Of a stretch of 64,000 nt of DNA, positions 1 through 11,622 are shown piece after piece (the stretch's first letter is position 1; each line of letters opens with the position of its first letter). The notes below the pieces were generated by a model that did no database searches, was not told the origin of the DNA, and saw nothing but the letters and a program-made list of their open reading frames with translations. Both the position numbers and the translations under genes were made by a program. The DNA comes from Dimargaris cristalligena (taxonomy: Eukaryota; Kickxellomycota; Dimargaritomycetes; Dimargaritales; Dimargaritaceae), in NCBI GenBank assembly GCA_027576995.1, contig JANBQC010000063.1, positions 1 through 64,000 of the forward strand. The letters are read 5' to 3'.

Positions 1-1335
1 TTAGTCATCCAATCTTCTGGGACCTTCTCTCCCTTTCTCTATTATCCATCTATCTTTTTATTTAGGCTTCCTCTTTCGAGTATAAATACTCCCACTTGCT
101 GCCACCTCTTGGAACAGTAAGTCTATCATCACCTTTCCCTTTTTATCACCTATCTTTTTGAATAAAGTTTAGTTTTCAAGGATTTGAGTTTAGTTCTTTA
201 CAAGGGCTATTAAAGAACATTCTGAAGGTGGGCATAGTAGCAGGGCCTTTAATAGCTCCCCCTCTAATTACTAGCTCTACAGAAAGTAAGTTAACTGATA
301 TTTTACTAGAAGACTACATAAATTACTGCCTAATTCAAACAATACTCTGAATAATACAATAATAGGTACCTCCAACCTATTCCTCAATAGTAAAGGTGAC
401 CACACAGCTGTGTCTAAAGAGGTAAACTAGAAGGGCATCTCTTCACTATAGCTAGGGAAAAGGATAGCCAACATATACTCATCACTTCAATAATGTATAT
501 AGTCTTCTCCAATCCCAACCCTAGTAATATACCAGCCTATAAATTATAATTAGTATCCTGTTGCTTGGGTTTACTACTCTTAGTCCATCAAGAGTCCTGA
601 GGATAGGCTTCTAACAGTAGGTGGGGTTTAGACTTGACCAAGTGGCTACTAGTATTAGGATGGGTATAATACTAACTAATAAAGGATAAGTACCAACTAA
701 TGTAAGGGATATGCAGTAGCACACTTACTAGTTAGTATAGGGGAGTGAGCATATATAGTATTTATTGGGGTAAACTAGGGGGTAAGAATAAGCTAAGGAA
801 ACTAACTAGTCCCAGTGGGGCCCAGTTATATATATATAGGAACAGATCCAATGGGAGGTCCTGAGGGGAATGTTACTAAGACTAGGTATGGGTAGATAAG
901 AAGTCTAACTAGATGGCTTGTATCTAGAAGACTCTCATGAGAACCAGAAGAGTTATTGGATCAGCTAGCTGAGTGTTTGGTGTGAAGTATTAGGGGGGGT
1001 GGAAGAAGGAGGGTTATATAATAGATGGTGATCCTATAGTACTGGTGGTAACTATAGGAGGGTTAATATGGCACTATAAGGCCTAATAAGGATGGACAAT
1101 TATTAAGTCAGGATTAAGTCAGAATAGGAGGGCCAATATATCCCTTTGAAACCCTAAATATGATGAAATGGGGAAGTCCACAGTCCAGCTATGTAAAATA
1201 GTCTATCAATAGGGGATAGTGAATATGGAAATTGGTGACAGAAATTGGGCTATACTGTAAACCCTGGCAATAAATAGTTTGTATGGGAGCCCTATTGTTT
1301 GTCCCTAAACTCAAAAGGTTCAGTGGAAATCCCTC
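1..1335. repeat. CpG-free AT-rich block, probable decayed and methylated repeat
   Basis: Read base by base, there is one CpG at 77-78 and none again until 1335-1336, although C and G are both plentiful and the rest of the window has CpG regularly. The block is rich in TA, CTA and TAG words and has no long open frame. Its first 600 bases are C/T-rich on the plus strand and the rest is G/A-rich. I infer an old transposable element whose CpGs were lost by methylation and deamination. I could not recognise terminal repeats, target duplications or a protein, so the element type is open. The left edge lies outside the window. Confidence 0.55.
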
Positions 1336-2856
1336 GCTATTGGTAATTATTCAGCCACTCATCTGGACAGTGTTATGGGAGGTGGTCACTCATAGATAGG
1401 GAGGGAAAAGTTCGCCTCCATTATACCAATTTTCAAATTTACAATAAGTATACATGGCATGATAAGTGTATTCCAGACTTGTTGTAAATGGCCCCAGATG
1501 CCATGTATAAGGGAAAATATGCAAGAGATTCATTTTATAGCATCCATTTTTGCCTTGTAACTACCCACTCGACTAATAGCAGAGCTGGTGTAACCACCGG
1601 TAGGACGGGTGAATTTATACCCAATGGCTGTTATCGAAAGCACCACCTCCCACCACCCCCTAGTCCCGGGATGTTCCCTTTGTTCATTATTCCTAGATCG
1701 ATATATCCAAGCTACTACGTCCCATATCCCCCCGTCCGCACGTAGCAACACCGTTTATTGTAAGTCCGCTAATAATACCATGTGTCTCAAGCTATCAATT
1801 AGGCCTTAGGCTACGGAGAGTAGTTTCTAAGACTACGGCTACTTTTCTAGGTGCTTCATAGCTGGGACTGGCGCAGGTAATCTCGTTTCCTGGTACTCCG
1901 ATGGGAGTACTGTTTGGATAGCCTTATCCATTATCCATTATCCATGGTCCATATAAATATCTCTCCCTTCAGTTTCCCTTGAAACTGACACCCCGTATCC
2001 ACCATTATTACACAAGTCCTTGTACGCCCATTTCCGTTAGTGCATTAGACTTAGGCGCGGACCACTCATATCAACATTCGCCTCCCATTACCATTAAAGG
2101 AGACTAGGTGAACATCTCTCGTCTTGCAGAGATTTTTCCATCGAACTTGGGTGTAGTGCGATTGATTGGTTAACCATCATAACGGTGTAATAGAGAAGCA
2201 ACCTGCAGAACATTATGGTATTACGTGTAGAGTAAATATCGTTGGTGGAAGATTACCCTTCTCTTCAGCCGGTCCACAGCTATTCGGACGAACTGCCTGT
2301 GGTGCTTTCAAGTAGCACATCGTCCAACATGTTGGAAATATCACTATTGTTGCATTCACTGCGTCTTTAAAATGACGGGGTTCGACATTAAAACTATCCT
2401 CTCCCCTCCATGCAATGGTCAAGGCCTTACATTGAGACATAGAAGCACATAAAAAAATATGATTCCACTAATATTAGTTTAGTTTCAATCTGCTATGTGT
2501 ATACCAGACAGTCAGTTCGGCCATGCGGGCTCATTTCCAACACTTTAGAAATGCTTAAATAAGGACATGGTTCCCTTCCCCAATATTGTTTTCACTTACA
2601 TAGATCACAGTTTTTGCTTATGTTCTTGATTATTACATATCACTTTCACCAGCGTATTTTTCCTGTCAACATCCTCCCGATTCTCCCTCTCTTCTCTCTC
2701 CGAGCCAAGGATATATTTGGACATTAATATCTATACACATATATTAGGTCAATTGACTCAATTCACTTTACGTACCGGTGACAATTTGTTTTTCCTCGTT
2801 CTTCATTCCGAATCCCAGTATCCCCCCCCTGCGATCCTAACAGGCAATTCCCAATT
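1336..2856. other. Intergenic region upstream of the first secreted-protein gene
   Basis: CpG reappears here. Only short open frames with no recognisable product are present. The last 150 bases before the next start codon are pyrimidine-rich and presumably hold its promoter. I see no RNA gene or repeat. Confidence 0.5.
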
Positions 2857-4846
2857 ATGTCGAACCAACGAGTAGGTCGCAGAATGGGGTGGCCCCTTCT
2901 TATGGGCCTCGCTTTCAGTTTAGCCATTCAATATGCATCCGCGGCCCCCAGTATATCCATGCACTCCCACGACCGCGACGACTTCGATGTGGAACAGAGT
3001 CCCAAGGTGAAAGGGCTTAAACATTCGGGCCGCTTGCCTGGCGAGCTGATGCAAAAGATCGCTGTAGACTCTTCGCCGCTCACGCGCCACCATCTGTCCC
3101 AATTGTCTAAAGAATATCAAAGCTACGCCTTAAATGCTGACTACAAGTTGACACAGGTAAGCACAATTGTAATAGTATATTTCGGCGGGAACAATGGGTA
3201 ACACTGGTGCCTCAATATCACACTAGCTGTATCAGCACCCGTGTGCACACCTACCTCAAGTAGACCATGTCCCTGGTACTGGGCCTCCTTACAGCTTTGC
3301 CGCTGTATGGTGCCAGCCTGGCAATTGATGGCCCAGCCAGGAAATTGAAATGATATTTCCCCACAATCAAGTCCCGCCTTGCTGTTCCAGGGCCCTATAT
3401 ACTTGGTGTGTGTTCTTGGTCTTCGGATTGGAGTCGGATCCTTTGGTTGGTCGGCACTCCAACCCTTTTTTCGAATTATCAACATCCCTGACTGACCTCA
3501 CTTCACTGTCTCTATATAATTATGAAACTTTTTAGGAATTATACGATTCTCTAAAAACGGCTCTTGCCTTGGCCGAGGACAGTCAATCTTCCGAGCCGTA
3601 CAAAGTATTTCAAGCCTGGAACCAGCTAGTGGCCCAACCTCTCGCGGCCAATTTGTTTCTCAATGCGGTCAGTTCCTGGGATCCAACTGTGGGGTTAATA
3701 AAACGGTCCAGCCGTAACCCCAACCATTTCATTCCACGGAAAGTGGTATCCGACTTCTACCAATACCTTTTGTCCAACCAGAACAATCCCTTTTTCCAGC
3801 CCGCCGCTGCTACTTGGCAGTATATCAATACCAAGACACTGCCCCCACCCATCCTGGCGTCTCGCTTTCCCCTACTGGCCCTGGTGGACCAACAAAATGA
3901 TGGGAAGGAATTGTTGGAGATGTTCAATATTTTGGGGACTTCCTCACTAAAGGTCCTGTCCAGTCGTGAAAGTTGCCCTCCGAAGGAGCTGGAAAAGGTG
4001 GACCAGATTCGACGAAAAATATTTCCCGACCCAATTTTGTTGGATACCGACAGCCCCAACCAGCCTGCTATTGCCCCTGTAGCCTTTACTACCGATCTAC
4101 CCAAGTGGCTCGATGGTCTGATTCTAAACATCATACCCATGATTATGACCCGTTTGTCCACTGAACTTCGGTTCAAGGAGCTACTGGACTTTATGGCCGG
4201 CTTGAAACTGTGGTTGGAACGCACTTACCCGGAACATGACAAGGGCCTTAGAATTTACCATTCGTTCAACCAATTCGCCGTCCTTTTGGCCGCCGTTGCT
4301 CAACAACCAGAATGGCTAACCGAGTTTACCAAGGTGTACATCGATCCCAGCTCAGGTATTGCGGCCAATGACCTGCGTAAAGCCCAATGGGAATTGGTGA
4401 ATATTATGAAAATGATCAATTTACCCAACGGGGCGGGGTTCTTGGCTTCCCAATGGGAGTTGGCCCAACCTAGTGAAGGAATTCAAAAGACCGATTCCGG
4501 TTCTAATGTCGGAGCTTCACCCGACTTTTTGGCCAATGAGGAAATCGCGGAAGATGCGGATAGTTACGACGAATTTAATGATTTGCCGATCATTACGCAC
4601 ATTCACCTCACCGACGATAACCAAATGGGCCTACTGGCATATATGCCGAACTTCGACCGCGATGAATTACCTTTGGTATCGAATATGGGACCCGGGGCAA
4701 CGAATTATTTAAGTCTCGACCTATTTTCCGAAAGCCTGAAGCCCGAATACCTCGAGCAACTTGAAGTGGTACTGGACACACCGGTGACATCCAATACTGG
4801 AAGTGAAGACTACGTTGGAATTTATAATATATTGAATCCTTCGTGA
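2857..4846 (+). CDS. Predicted secreted protein of unknown function, 536 aa, two exons
   Basis: Exons 2857-3156 and 3536-4846, with a 379-bp intron (GTAAGC donor, TTTTAG acceptor) that joins in phase 0. The start is the first ATG of the frame and is followed by a clear signal peptide: a basic stretch (RVGRRM), a hydrophobic core (WPLLMGLAFSLAI) and an AxA-type cleavage site near residue 30 (YASA/APS). The mature protein has about 500 residues, no further membrane segment, a hydrophobic N-terminal two thirds and an acidic C-terminal part (residues about 330-370, with EEIAEDADSYDEFND). I recognise no domain or catalytic motif. The exon join reads smoothly across the intron, which supports the model. 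Secretion is inferred from the signal peptide; the function is unknown. It may be a lineage-specific secreted or cell-surface protein. Confidence 0.75.
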
Positions 4847-5803
4847 AACACCGCAGAGAACCCGGCCAATACTCGCTAATAGAAGGGGCAATATTTAGCC
4901 TGTATCCCCCGATACTGCAACCGAAAATAGAGGTTTTCCAATATCCGGTCTATATATTTCAACCCCACCAGTGTAGGTATATTAACACATATTGTTGGCT
5001 TATTTGGTGTCGCCGAACTTGCTGTTTTCTCATTTTTTTATATATTTCAGTTTTAGAGAGGTGGCTATCACCAATTTAAATTAGGTTAACATCCTGATAG
5101 AATCTACCAAACATCTCATCAGCTAAATAAATGGAATCTATTCTATGAAAGAGGCGCACCCTGTGAGAAATATAAAAAGCATAGTGAATGCAAGATTTCC
5201 CTAAAGTTTTTAAGGTCAATTTTGGGGATATACGATAAGTGCTATTGGCAAATGTCCGCGGCCAGATTTAGTGGCCCTGATATAATAGATAACCAAGATA
5301 TTCTAATGTCTCGGATAAGTAATGGTTGCCTGAAAATATATAACCAGTCGGACGGAAAAAATAAGATAACAACTGGCTCAAACACCTTTGACCATCGATT
5401 TATTACTACGATTCAATCTTGGGGCAGAGAGACTGCACAGGGGTATGGTTTTGGTTACCAAAGGCAAACAAATCCTGTCAGATGGCCCAAGTTCACAACC
5501 ACATGGTTATAGTCCGGGAAGTAGCGAACATGGGAGACCGTATGACGGCAAAATAAAAGTTATTAGGCTGTCTAAAGGGGAGGGGGATAGGCGGTGGGCG
5601 ATCATAAAGGTAGTTTGGAAACTCCATGTTGATGTGCATCTGAGCGGAGCAATCGAATTGGCTACGCCGTTTACTTCGACACTAGGACTAGAGGCATCTG
5701 ACCCCCGGCCAAGCCATTAGGAGCATACATGGTAAGTCTGATTTGACCATATACAGCTATACCGGCTAGTAGACCAGATACCTAAACCATAGAGTACAAA
5801 AAG

Positions 5804-5952
5804 CATATGGGTAAAGTTCGGCTTGGTTGTATAAGGGTTTAACCGATATGTGTATGGGAAAATTGGTGGGATGTTTATTTTCAACCAGTAGTAGTTGCCT
5901 CATCAAATGGGTTTTTCGTTATACAGCCTTGTTGAACTACTCCCATATATAG
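5804..5952 (+). repeat. Dispersed repeat, copy A
   Basis: This segment aligns over its whole length, in the same orientation, with 54022-54182. By-eye identity is about 70 percent, with a core shared nearly base for base: GCCTCATC, then TTTTTCG, then ATACAGCCT, and a CATATATAG end. Many differences are C/T or G/A transitions. The family is unidentified. No coding potential was seen. Confidence 0.5.
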
Positions 5953-7395
5953 AATAACAGATTGGATGGCTAATAATACACTTATAGTAATACGGATAAC
6001 TAAATAAAATTGCTCAGCTATAGCCGTATTAGGCTGCTGGCCTTCACCCTCATTTCAGCATGTTCATACCAAGCTGGTTTGGCTTCCAAGGGTCTCTAAT
6101 TCGCACACACGCACGCGCCCATGTTGGTAAATGACCCTCAAGGTTGATCAATAATGCACAAAAGGGATACCTATTGTCCTTCGAAAAATATGGATATTGC
6201 CCACCCCTCTCCCGCCAAGTTCGATGTGTAGAAACTTCTTCTTGAGCCGTTTGATACCACTCTCTGCTAACGCGGTTGGGCATTCTCGGTGTTTGGGAGA
6301 TATTTAAGGCGGGTGTGCTGGGAGGGAGGTGAATAGGACCCATCCTTCGGGGTGGGCTTCAACATTCACCGATTTGCCGTTTGGAGTAGCGGTATAGTTT
6401 ACGGGGTAAATGTTTCTCCGCAACATCAATCTGGGGGTATACATCATGTCAGAGTCCGCTGTAGACAGTGCACTAAAGCCACAGGACTCTCCTACCGTGT
6501 GACCCCCCTAGTTCATATCGGTGACCAATACCCATATTTCTCAGCCATCGATAATGTGATAAATCCATAGGCGCCCGGCTATACCAATCGCTATTTGAAG
6601 AGACTCCCAATGTACAGAAGCGATTATAATTTACCCTGCCCTTTAGGGCGAATAGGAGCAATTGTAGTTCATCGAACGGGTAAATTAACCAGCCGATGGT
6701 CACACTTGGTGATAATCCTAATGACAGTCCGTTTGGATATTCGCTATCTAAACCGACCGGTTTTATTTTTAGTGCATAGCAGGCGCCACAGAGCCGTGTA
6801 GTATATCCCTATTTTACCAAATAGGGTGGGCTGAACAGTCCTCCATTTCCTCCATGGGCGCCTTATCGCTTGGGGGATCGGCATATTCAGGGCTGGATGA
6901 TTGACGATGGACGTGGTCAATTCATAGACTATCCCACCAATTGGTCGACTGGGCTCTTTCAGTTAGCTACCTCGCCAACACCAATGTAGATTATACGTAT
7001 TATAGTATAATATTCCACTTCAATCTGTATTCGTCGGCTATGTCGAATGGGCCATACGTTAATCGCGACTTCCGCATCAATCAGGCGGATTCTCGGGGTT
7101 AATCACTCAATAGCGCACACGCGCATTTGCTACACCGTGTGTTAGTAGCATTTGAGAAAACCATACCGTTTAGCCAGTAAGGGAAGTAGACTGGTACCCT
7201 TGAGTCTAACCCAAATAAGGGAAAGCCTGCGATTCACAGTTGGCTTGATCCAAAGGGGGGGGGATGAACCTCAGCTTTTGATATTTAAGCACTACTTTCA
7301 CCCCACTTGAAACCGCCAACACCACCACCTCCTCCCGCCTAAGCTATTGCATTCTGCTTAGCCATCATTTATACTTTTTCGAACCCTGAATTATT

Positions 7396-7402
7396 TATAT
7401 AA
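7396..7402 (+). promoter_or_regulatory. Possible TATA box
   Basis: TATATAA lies about 130 bp upstream of the ATG at 7530 and is followed by a C-rich tract running up to the start codon. The position suits a fungal core promoter, but such motifs are common in AT-rich DNA. Confidence 0.3.
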
Positions 7403-7529
7403 TACGACCAGCTTTTTTAACGGCAGTCTACCTTGGACTTCCATTTAGTGTTATACGGGCCACCCTAATTACTATTTTAACACTCTCACCCACCCTAACC
7501 TACCCTCCCCCCCCACCGACCCATTCTCC

Positions 7530-7850
7530 ATGAAGGTCACCAGTGTGTACGCCATGGCCCTTTTCGCCACCACGGCCGTCCTCCTCGTAGCACCCCAGGC
7601 GACGGCCGCCCCGGGTCCCGCTGAAGCCGAACTGTCGTTTCCGGTAACTAAACGGAGAGCGGTATCGCCGCCTGAGACATCCGCCCCGCTGACCACCCGT
7701 GCCCACCGCCGCTCTAATGCCCAGCAGCGATTCCAAAAGCGGGGCACCGATGCCTCGAGTATCCATCTCGTTCCCCGGGTTGTGATAAAACTTCCCGCCA
7801 ATTACAGAAATTTATTTATCGGTGGTGGAAGTGGCTCATTTATATTTTAA
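7530..7850 (+). CDS. Small secreted protein, 106 aa, with dibasic processing sites
   Basis: Single-exon frame. It opens with a textbook signal peptide (MKVTSVYAMALFATTAVLLV) ending in an AxA site (ATAA/PGP) near residue 27. The rest is polar, with two Lys-Arg sites (VTKRR and FQKRG) that fit kexin cleavage, and a short C-terminal part ending in a glycine-rich patch (IGGGSGSFIF). GC content is well above the flanks and codon use is like the neighbouring genes. No cysteine occurs after the signal peptide, so it is not a typical disulfide-rich effector. It could be a processed secreted peptide or a cell-wall peptide. I do not recognise the family, and an additional 3' exon cannot be excluded. 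Confidence 0.6.
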   Translation: MKVTSVYAMALFATTAVLLVAPQATAAPGPAEAELSFPVTKRRAVSPPETSAPLTTRAHRRSNAQQRFQKRGTDASSIHLVPRVVIKLPANYRNLFIGGGSGSFIF

Positions 7851-9417
7851 CCGTTGGGGATTGGGGGATATTCCGTTGAGCCCATGCCAGTGGACATGCC
7901 CCCCCCCACTTATCCTTGAATTGTCCCTTTGAAGGCGGGATTTTGCCGCCTTAATGATTTACTGTTTACCCTTTCCCGTATTAGCATCCAATCTCAATCA
8001 CTGATTTCTGTAATCCACATAATGCCTAATAATAAGCAGGTGTGATCAGTAATATTGTTGCTCGGAAGCTTACATTAGAGGTGCAGGCTCAATCTATTGC
8101 TGCTTAGTTGATACGCTAATTTAAAGGAGTCCGCATAAGCATTACACCTATTGTAGTAATCCCAAGCGGTCAGCATAGTTGTTAACTCCAGTCCCGATCA
8201 TTAGTGTACTTTGAATGACATTAAGCGGGGGCTGGCTGTTGCCACCTGCTAAGCACGATGGTTGACTACACTCTTGCACAATAATTTTTGCGATCAGCTC
8301 TATCCGGGTCGATGATAGTGATTTCTACTGGTTATTACTATTTTTTGTTATGGACTAAAAAAAGGGGGAAGGGGACACTGAGTGAATGAGCCTCGTTGAG
8401 TTGAAGGAATGGGTTCATAATGAACCGCACTCCCCAACCGCATAACTGTGCTATGACGATGTCCGGGGGCTGACCAAAGCACGATGCCTCCGGGAATCCC
8501 AAGGGAAACCCATCTCCGACAGCCCCTATATGGTGAATAGAGGCGGCTCCGCCAGCCCTGACCAACAGTTTACCTTTGGCACTTGCTGCCAGAATGTCCG
8601 AGGACTTTCCCTAGAACACAAGTGACTGGAGGGCCGGTATTATTAAAATACCTCCCTCCCGTTAGTGGTGCTCCAATAGCGGTTCTTCTCAGTGTCCCCA
8701 AAGAAAAGAGTCGGTAAACTGTATAGTAAAAGTCGATTGACAGTCAGTGGTGAGGGATAAGATGAAAGGGCGGCAGAAGGCGGTACTTATAGGACAAGCT
8801 TCACAGGAATTAGGGATGTGGACATGATTGTGGGTTATTGATGAAAAAAAATCTACAAAAATAATGGATAATCCAACTATCTCCTATTCATTCCCCGCTC
8901 GATTCTTTGTTTTTTCACTAGTATGGGTGATATCCAACATGACTGTATAGAAGTTTGGTCTTTTTCATTTTATCCATACTCAATGGTTTGTTCGATATGC
9001 GACTGAGTTGAAACTCTTCCCTATCGTTAAGTCCAGCTATTGCATTCCCCCATTGGAGGTTGCAGCTGCAGCAATATTCTCTGTTCTTCATTTAGAAACT
9101 AGGGAGTGGCTCTTGGTCAGCTCATACTATATCCAATCCTACTGCCAAACCAGCTGCTACTACCTACAACTCAATTTGGGCATTCTTAAATCATTTGGAT
9201 ATTGCCACTCTATTGACAACTCCCACCATGACATCAAATGTCTTCGTTTACGGCAATTGGCCTAGGTTATTCAAAAAAGAAAAACAGTATATATATATTG
9301 GAGGTTACTGAAACGATTGTCGTTGGCATGGATAACATGAAAAAAGGCCCAAAAGATCAGAGTTAGGGTGAAACGGTGGAACATAATAGAGATTGAGGCG
9401 TTCAGCCCTAGGGAGGT
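7851..9417. other. Intergenic region between two convergent genes
   Basis: Low-GC DNA with no supported gene. One open frame of about 85 codons (9008-9265, plus) has no family likeness or splice context and reads like chance. Confidence 0.5.
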
Positions 9418-10803
9418 TTAGAGCCGTTTTAAGGCCTTCTTTTTTTTATCCGCCTGCTTCTTTTTCGACTCGGCCGATTTGGTGGTCCCGGCGGCCGTCG
9501 AAGCCGCTCCCAAATCGATGGCCGAGTCAGTCGGGGGAAGAGCACCATCGACCATCCCCGTCGGAGACGCCTCCGTCACCCGAGTGGAAAGTAGTTTGGC
9601 CTTAATGTCGCTGGGTACGGAGGTGGCGTGAATGTCGGTCATTAAACGGGCGTGTTTGGCGTAGTCGTCGTACTGTTCCAAAAGCAATCGCCCGGCTTCT
9701 TCATTGAGGGCCGATTCGGGGTTGGGCACGATCAACAGACACTTGACAGTCTGTTAATATTTTCCCGGGTTTAGAAAGGTCACGCGGAGCATTAATATTG
9801 GTGTATCAGTCAGGTATTCGAATGCGGGGCTGTATATATAAACCCCTAGTTTCGGGTTTCAGAGGGCTTCTGATAAAGCTGTCCCAACTTGAGTACATTG
9901 ATATACCTACCCTCTTTCTAGTAAATTACCCCAAAAAAGGACAAATGTTCATGAATGGCGTGTCTAGCTTACCAGTAGAATATGCCCGATTCCGAGTTCC
10001 TTCTTCCAGTCCTTCTTGAGAGTGCTGACACACACTTCGCCACTACCTGATACATTCGGGTGGAAGATTTTGGTTAAAAACCAGCCTAAGATAGAGAGTA
10101 TATAAATAAGAATCACCATCATCAAACCCCCGTTGTGGGTATATGTACTTATATACGTTAGTTACTCGGTTAGCTTCAACGACAAGGGTACGGAGTTGTG
10201 GGGCGTAATTATTAGGTTGTCTACTAGGTTTGAATAGATATGGGCTTACATTGTGGGGGCATATTGGGGAAGTCGCTGCCTAGCTGTAATTTAATCCGGA
10301 AAAAGCCGTTCTGGTAGGGTGTCCCTTCTATATAAGATGCAGTTGTTGAAGGAGGTCAATACGAATAACGACATACATATGGGGGGTACCATATGTATCC
10401 GATTAGACCAGAAATACGAACGATATCCTCGACAAGGTGCCGTAAGAGTTATAGGATATAGTAACGACATATAGCTGGCCAGCTTCTTTAGTGGTTTTCA
10501 CGTACCTGGTCCGGCCACCCAAGCCTGGATATCAGTGATATCCTCTTCATTAGTAACCACATGGATTCCCTCATGGGGATTCTGCTCAAGGCCCTGAAGC
10601 TCTTTAATGATTTTACGAATAGCTGTGGGTGCTAAGTTTTCCTGGAAAAATCCAATGTTTTTTAAACTAGTAGTCGTGAATGAGTTATTCGGTTCGGTTC
10701 GAGTGAATGGGGATTTATGCGGAATATAGAGTCGACTGTGTATTGTAGGTCTACACCCCGGGCTGAGAGCCAACTTAAGAGCAGTAAAACCGCGACTTAC
10801 CAT
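9418..10803 (-). CDS. UBE2S: Ubiquitin-conjugating enzyme E2 S (APC/C chain-elongating E2), five exons
   Basis: Exons on the minus strand: 10803-10801 (the ATG alone), 10641-10506, 10327-10250, 10085-9973 and 9750-9418. Donors are GTAAGT, GTACGT, GTAAGC and GTAAGC; acceptors are CAG or TAG, and all phases match. The product is 220 aa, against 222 in human UBE2S, and aligns end to end. The UBC fold carries HPN at 81-83 and catalytic Cys91 (human Cys95). After the fold comes the family block [17 protein letters not shown], then a low-complexity linker and a lysine-rich tail ending ALKRL, like the human C-terminal LRRL motif that docks on the APC/C. Known role: UBE2S extends K11-linked ubiquitin chains on APC/C substrates in mitosis. 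The first coding exon holds only the start codon, which is unusual. The frame is open upstream of it, so a longer N-terminus is possible, but M-ENL matches the family start well. Divergent from CCS1. Confidence 0.93.
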
Positions 10804-11622
10804 TTCAAAAAAGGGGTTTGTATAAAGTAGACGGGTTGCTGGTTGTGGTCTGCCAATGGAATGGGGTGGGGGGAATAGACAAGGAGTCGGGGGGTTGGTG
10901 GGCTTTGGAAGGGGTATTATTCTAGGCGAATGAATCGGTAGGCTACTGGGTATAAAGGGGAGAGAGAGCAATGTCCGTGTCCATTCTTTTTTCAGGGTAA
11001 GTAGTCGGGCGGGGAGTTTAACTGGAGCAGGCTGGTTGTTTACAGTTATCGGGGGGAATAACACCCCCAAGAGTCGAAGTGTAGAGAACAAGTGTGGTAA
11101 ACACGGCGCATCCCTACCATTGGCCAATTATTTACCCGAAATTGGGAATATTAGCGACATTTCCAGTAAAAATAATACTGCCCAGGCGGTGGTGGTAAAG
11201 CAGGAGGGGAGCAGGCTGGGTTTTGACCAAGAATATCCAAAGACCACTATGGTGTCGTCGTCTCATACTGTGGGCTGTATATTAGTAAGTCCATGTATTA
11301 GTCAGGGGAGGTGTGGGTGGCCAGCGGCCCTCAATGTGCCTCCCAAAAAGACGTCCCCCGCTCCCGTCAGCCGCACAATTCGCAGGAATAGAAGCGACGG
11401 CCAGTTAGCTTACCCTAGGTATTGGTAGAGATACCTTTCAGTACTTTTTGACTTACTTACGGTCAAGGAGTAAATCGTAATACCTTGGTTGTTTCAATTA
11501 GCCCCCTCATTCACCCGTCTTGATTCACGATACTCTTTGTTCACAGCCGTTAAATATTTTCCCGGCCGCATTGCCCACTACCTTTTCGTATATACATACC
11601 CTTACTACCCCCACTTTCCAAT
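10804..11622. other. Divergent promoter region of UBE2S and CCS1
   Basis: About 820 bp between two start codons facing away from each other. Open frames on both strands here (up to 130 codons) are not supported by family likeness and most likely lie in 5' untranslated or promoter DNA. Confidence 0.6.

Larger units (their letters stand above)
4847..7529. other. 2.7-kb intergenic region
   Basis: It lies between two same-strand secreted-protein genes. It contains one copy of a dispersed repeat (5804-5952) and scattered short open frames up to about 110 codons that resemble no known protein and lack splice support. The final 250 bases are pyrimidine-rich and include a TATA-like element. Confidence 0.5.

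Noticed and set aside
5728..5737. ATG followed directly by GTAAGT, resembling the UBE2S first exon
   Set aside because: No acceptor with a sensible downstream exon was found, and the following DNA runs into the dispersed repeat.
6170..6560. Possible inverted pair sharing CAATA-CCATATTT words (near 6190 and 6530)
   Set aside because: Similarity covers only about 25 bases and fades on both sides, so it is not distinguishable from chance.
10804..11127. Upstream extension of the UBE2S frame on the minus strand
   Set aside because: The frame is open but Pro/Leu-rich and unlike any E2. The ATG at 10803 followed by a GTAAGT donor gives an N-terminus that matches the family exactly.
11036..11428. 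130-codon plus-strand frame between UBE2S and CCS1
   Set aside because: It overlaps the UBE2S leader region, shows no family likeness and lies in a divergent promoter.
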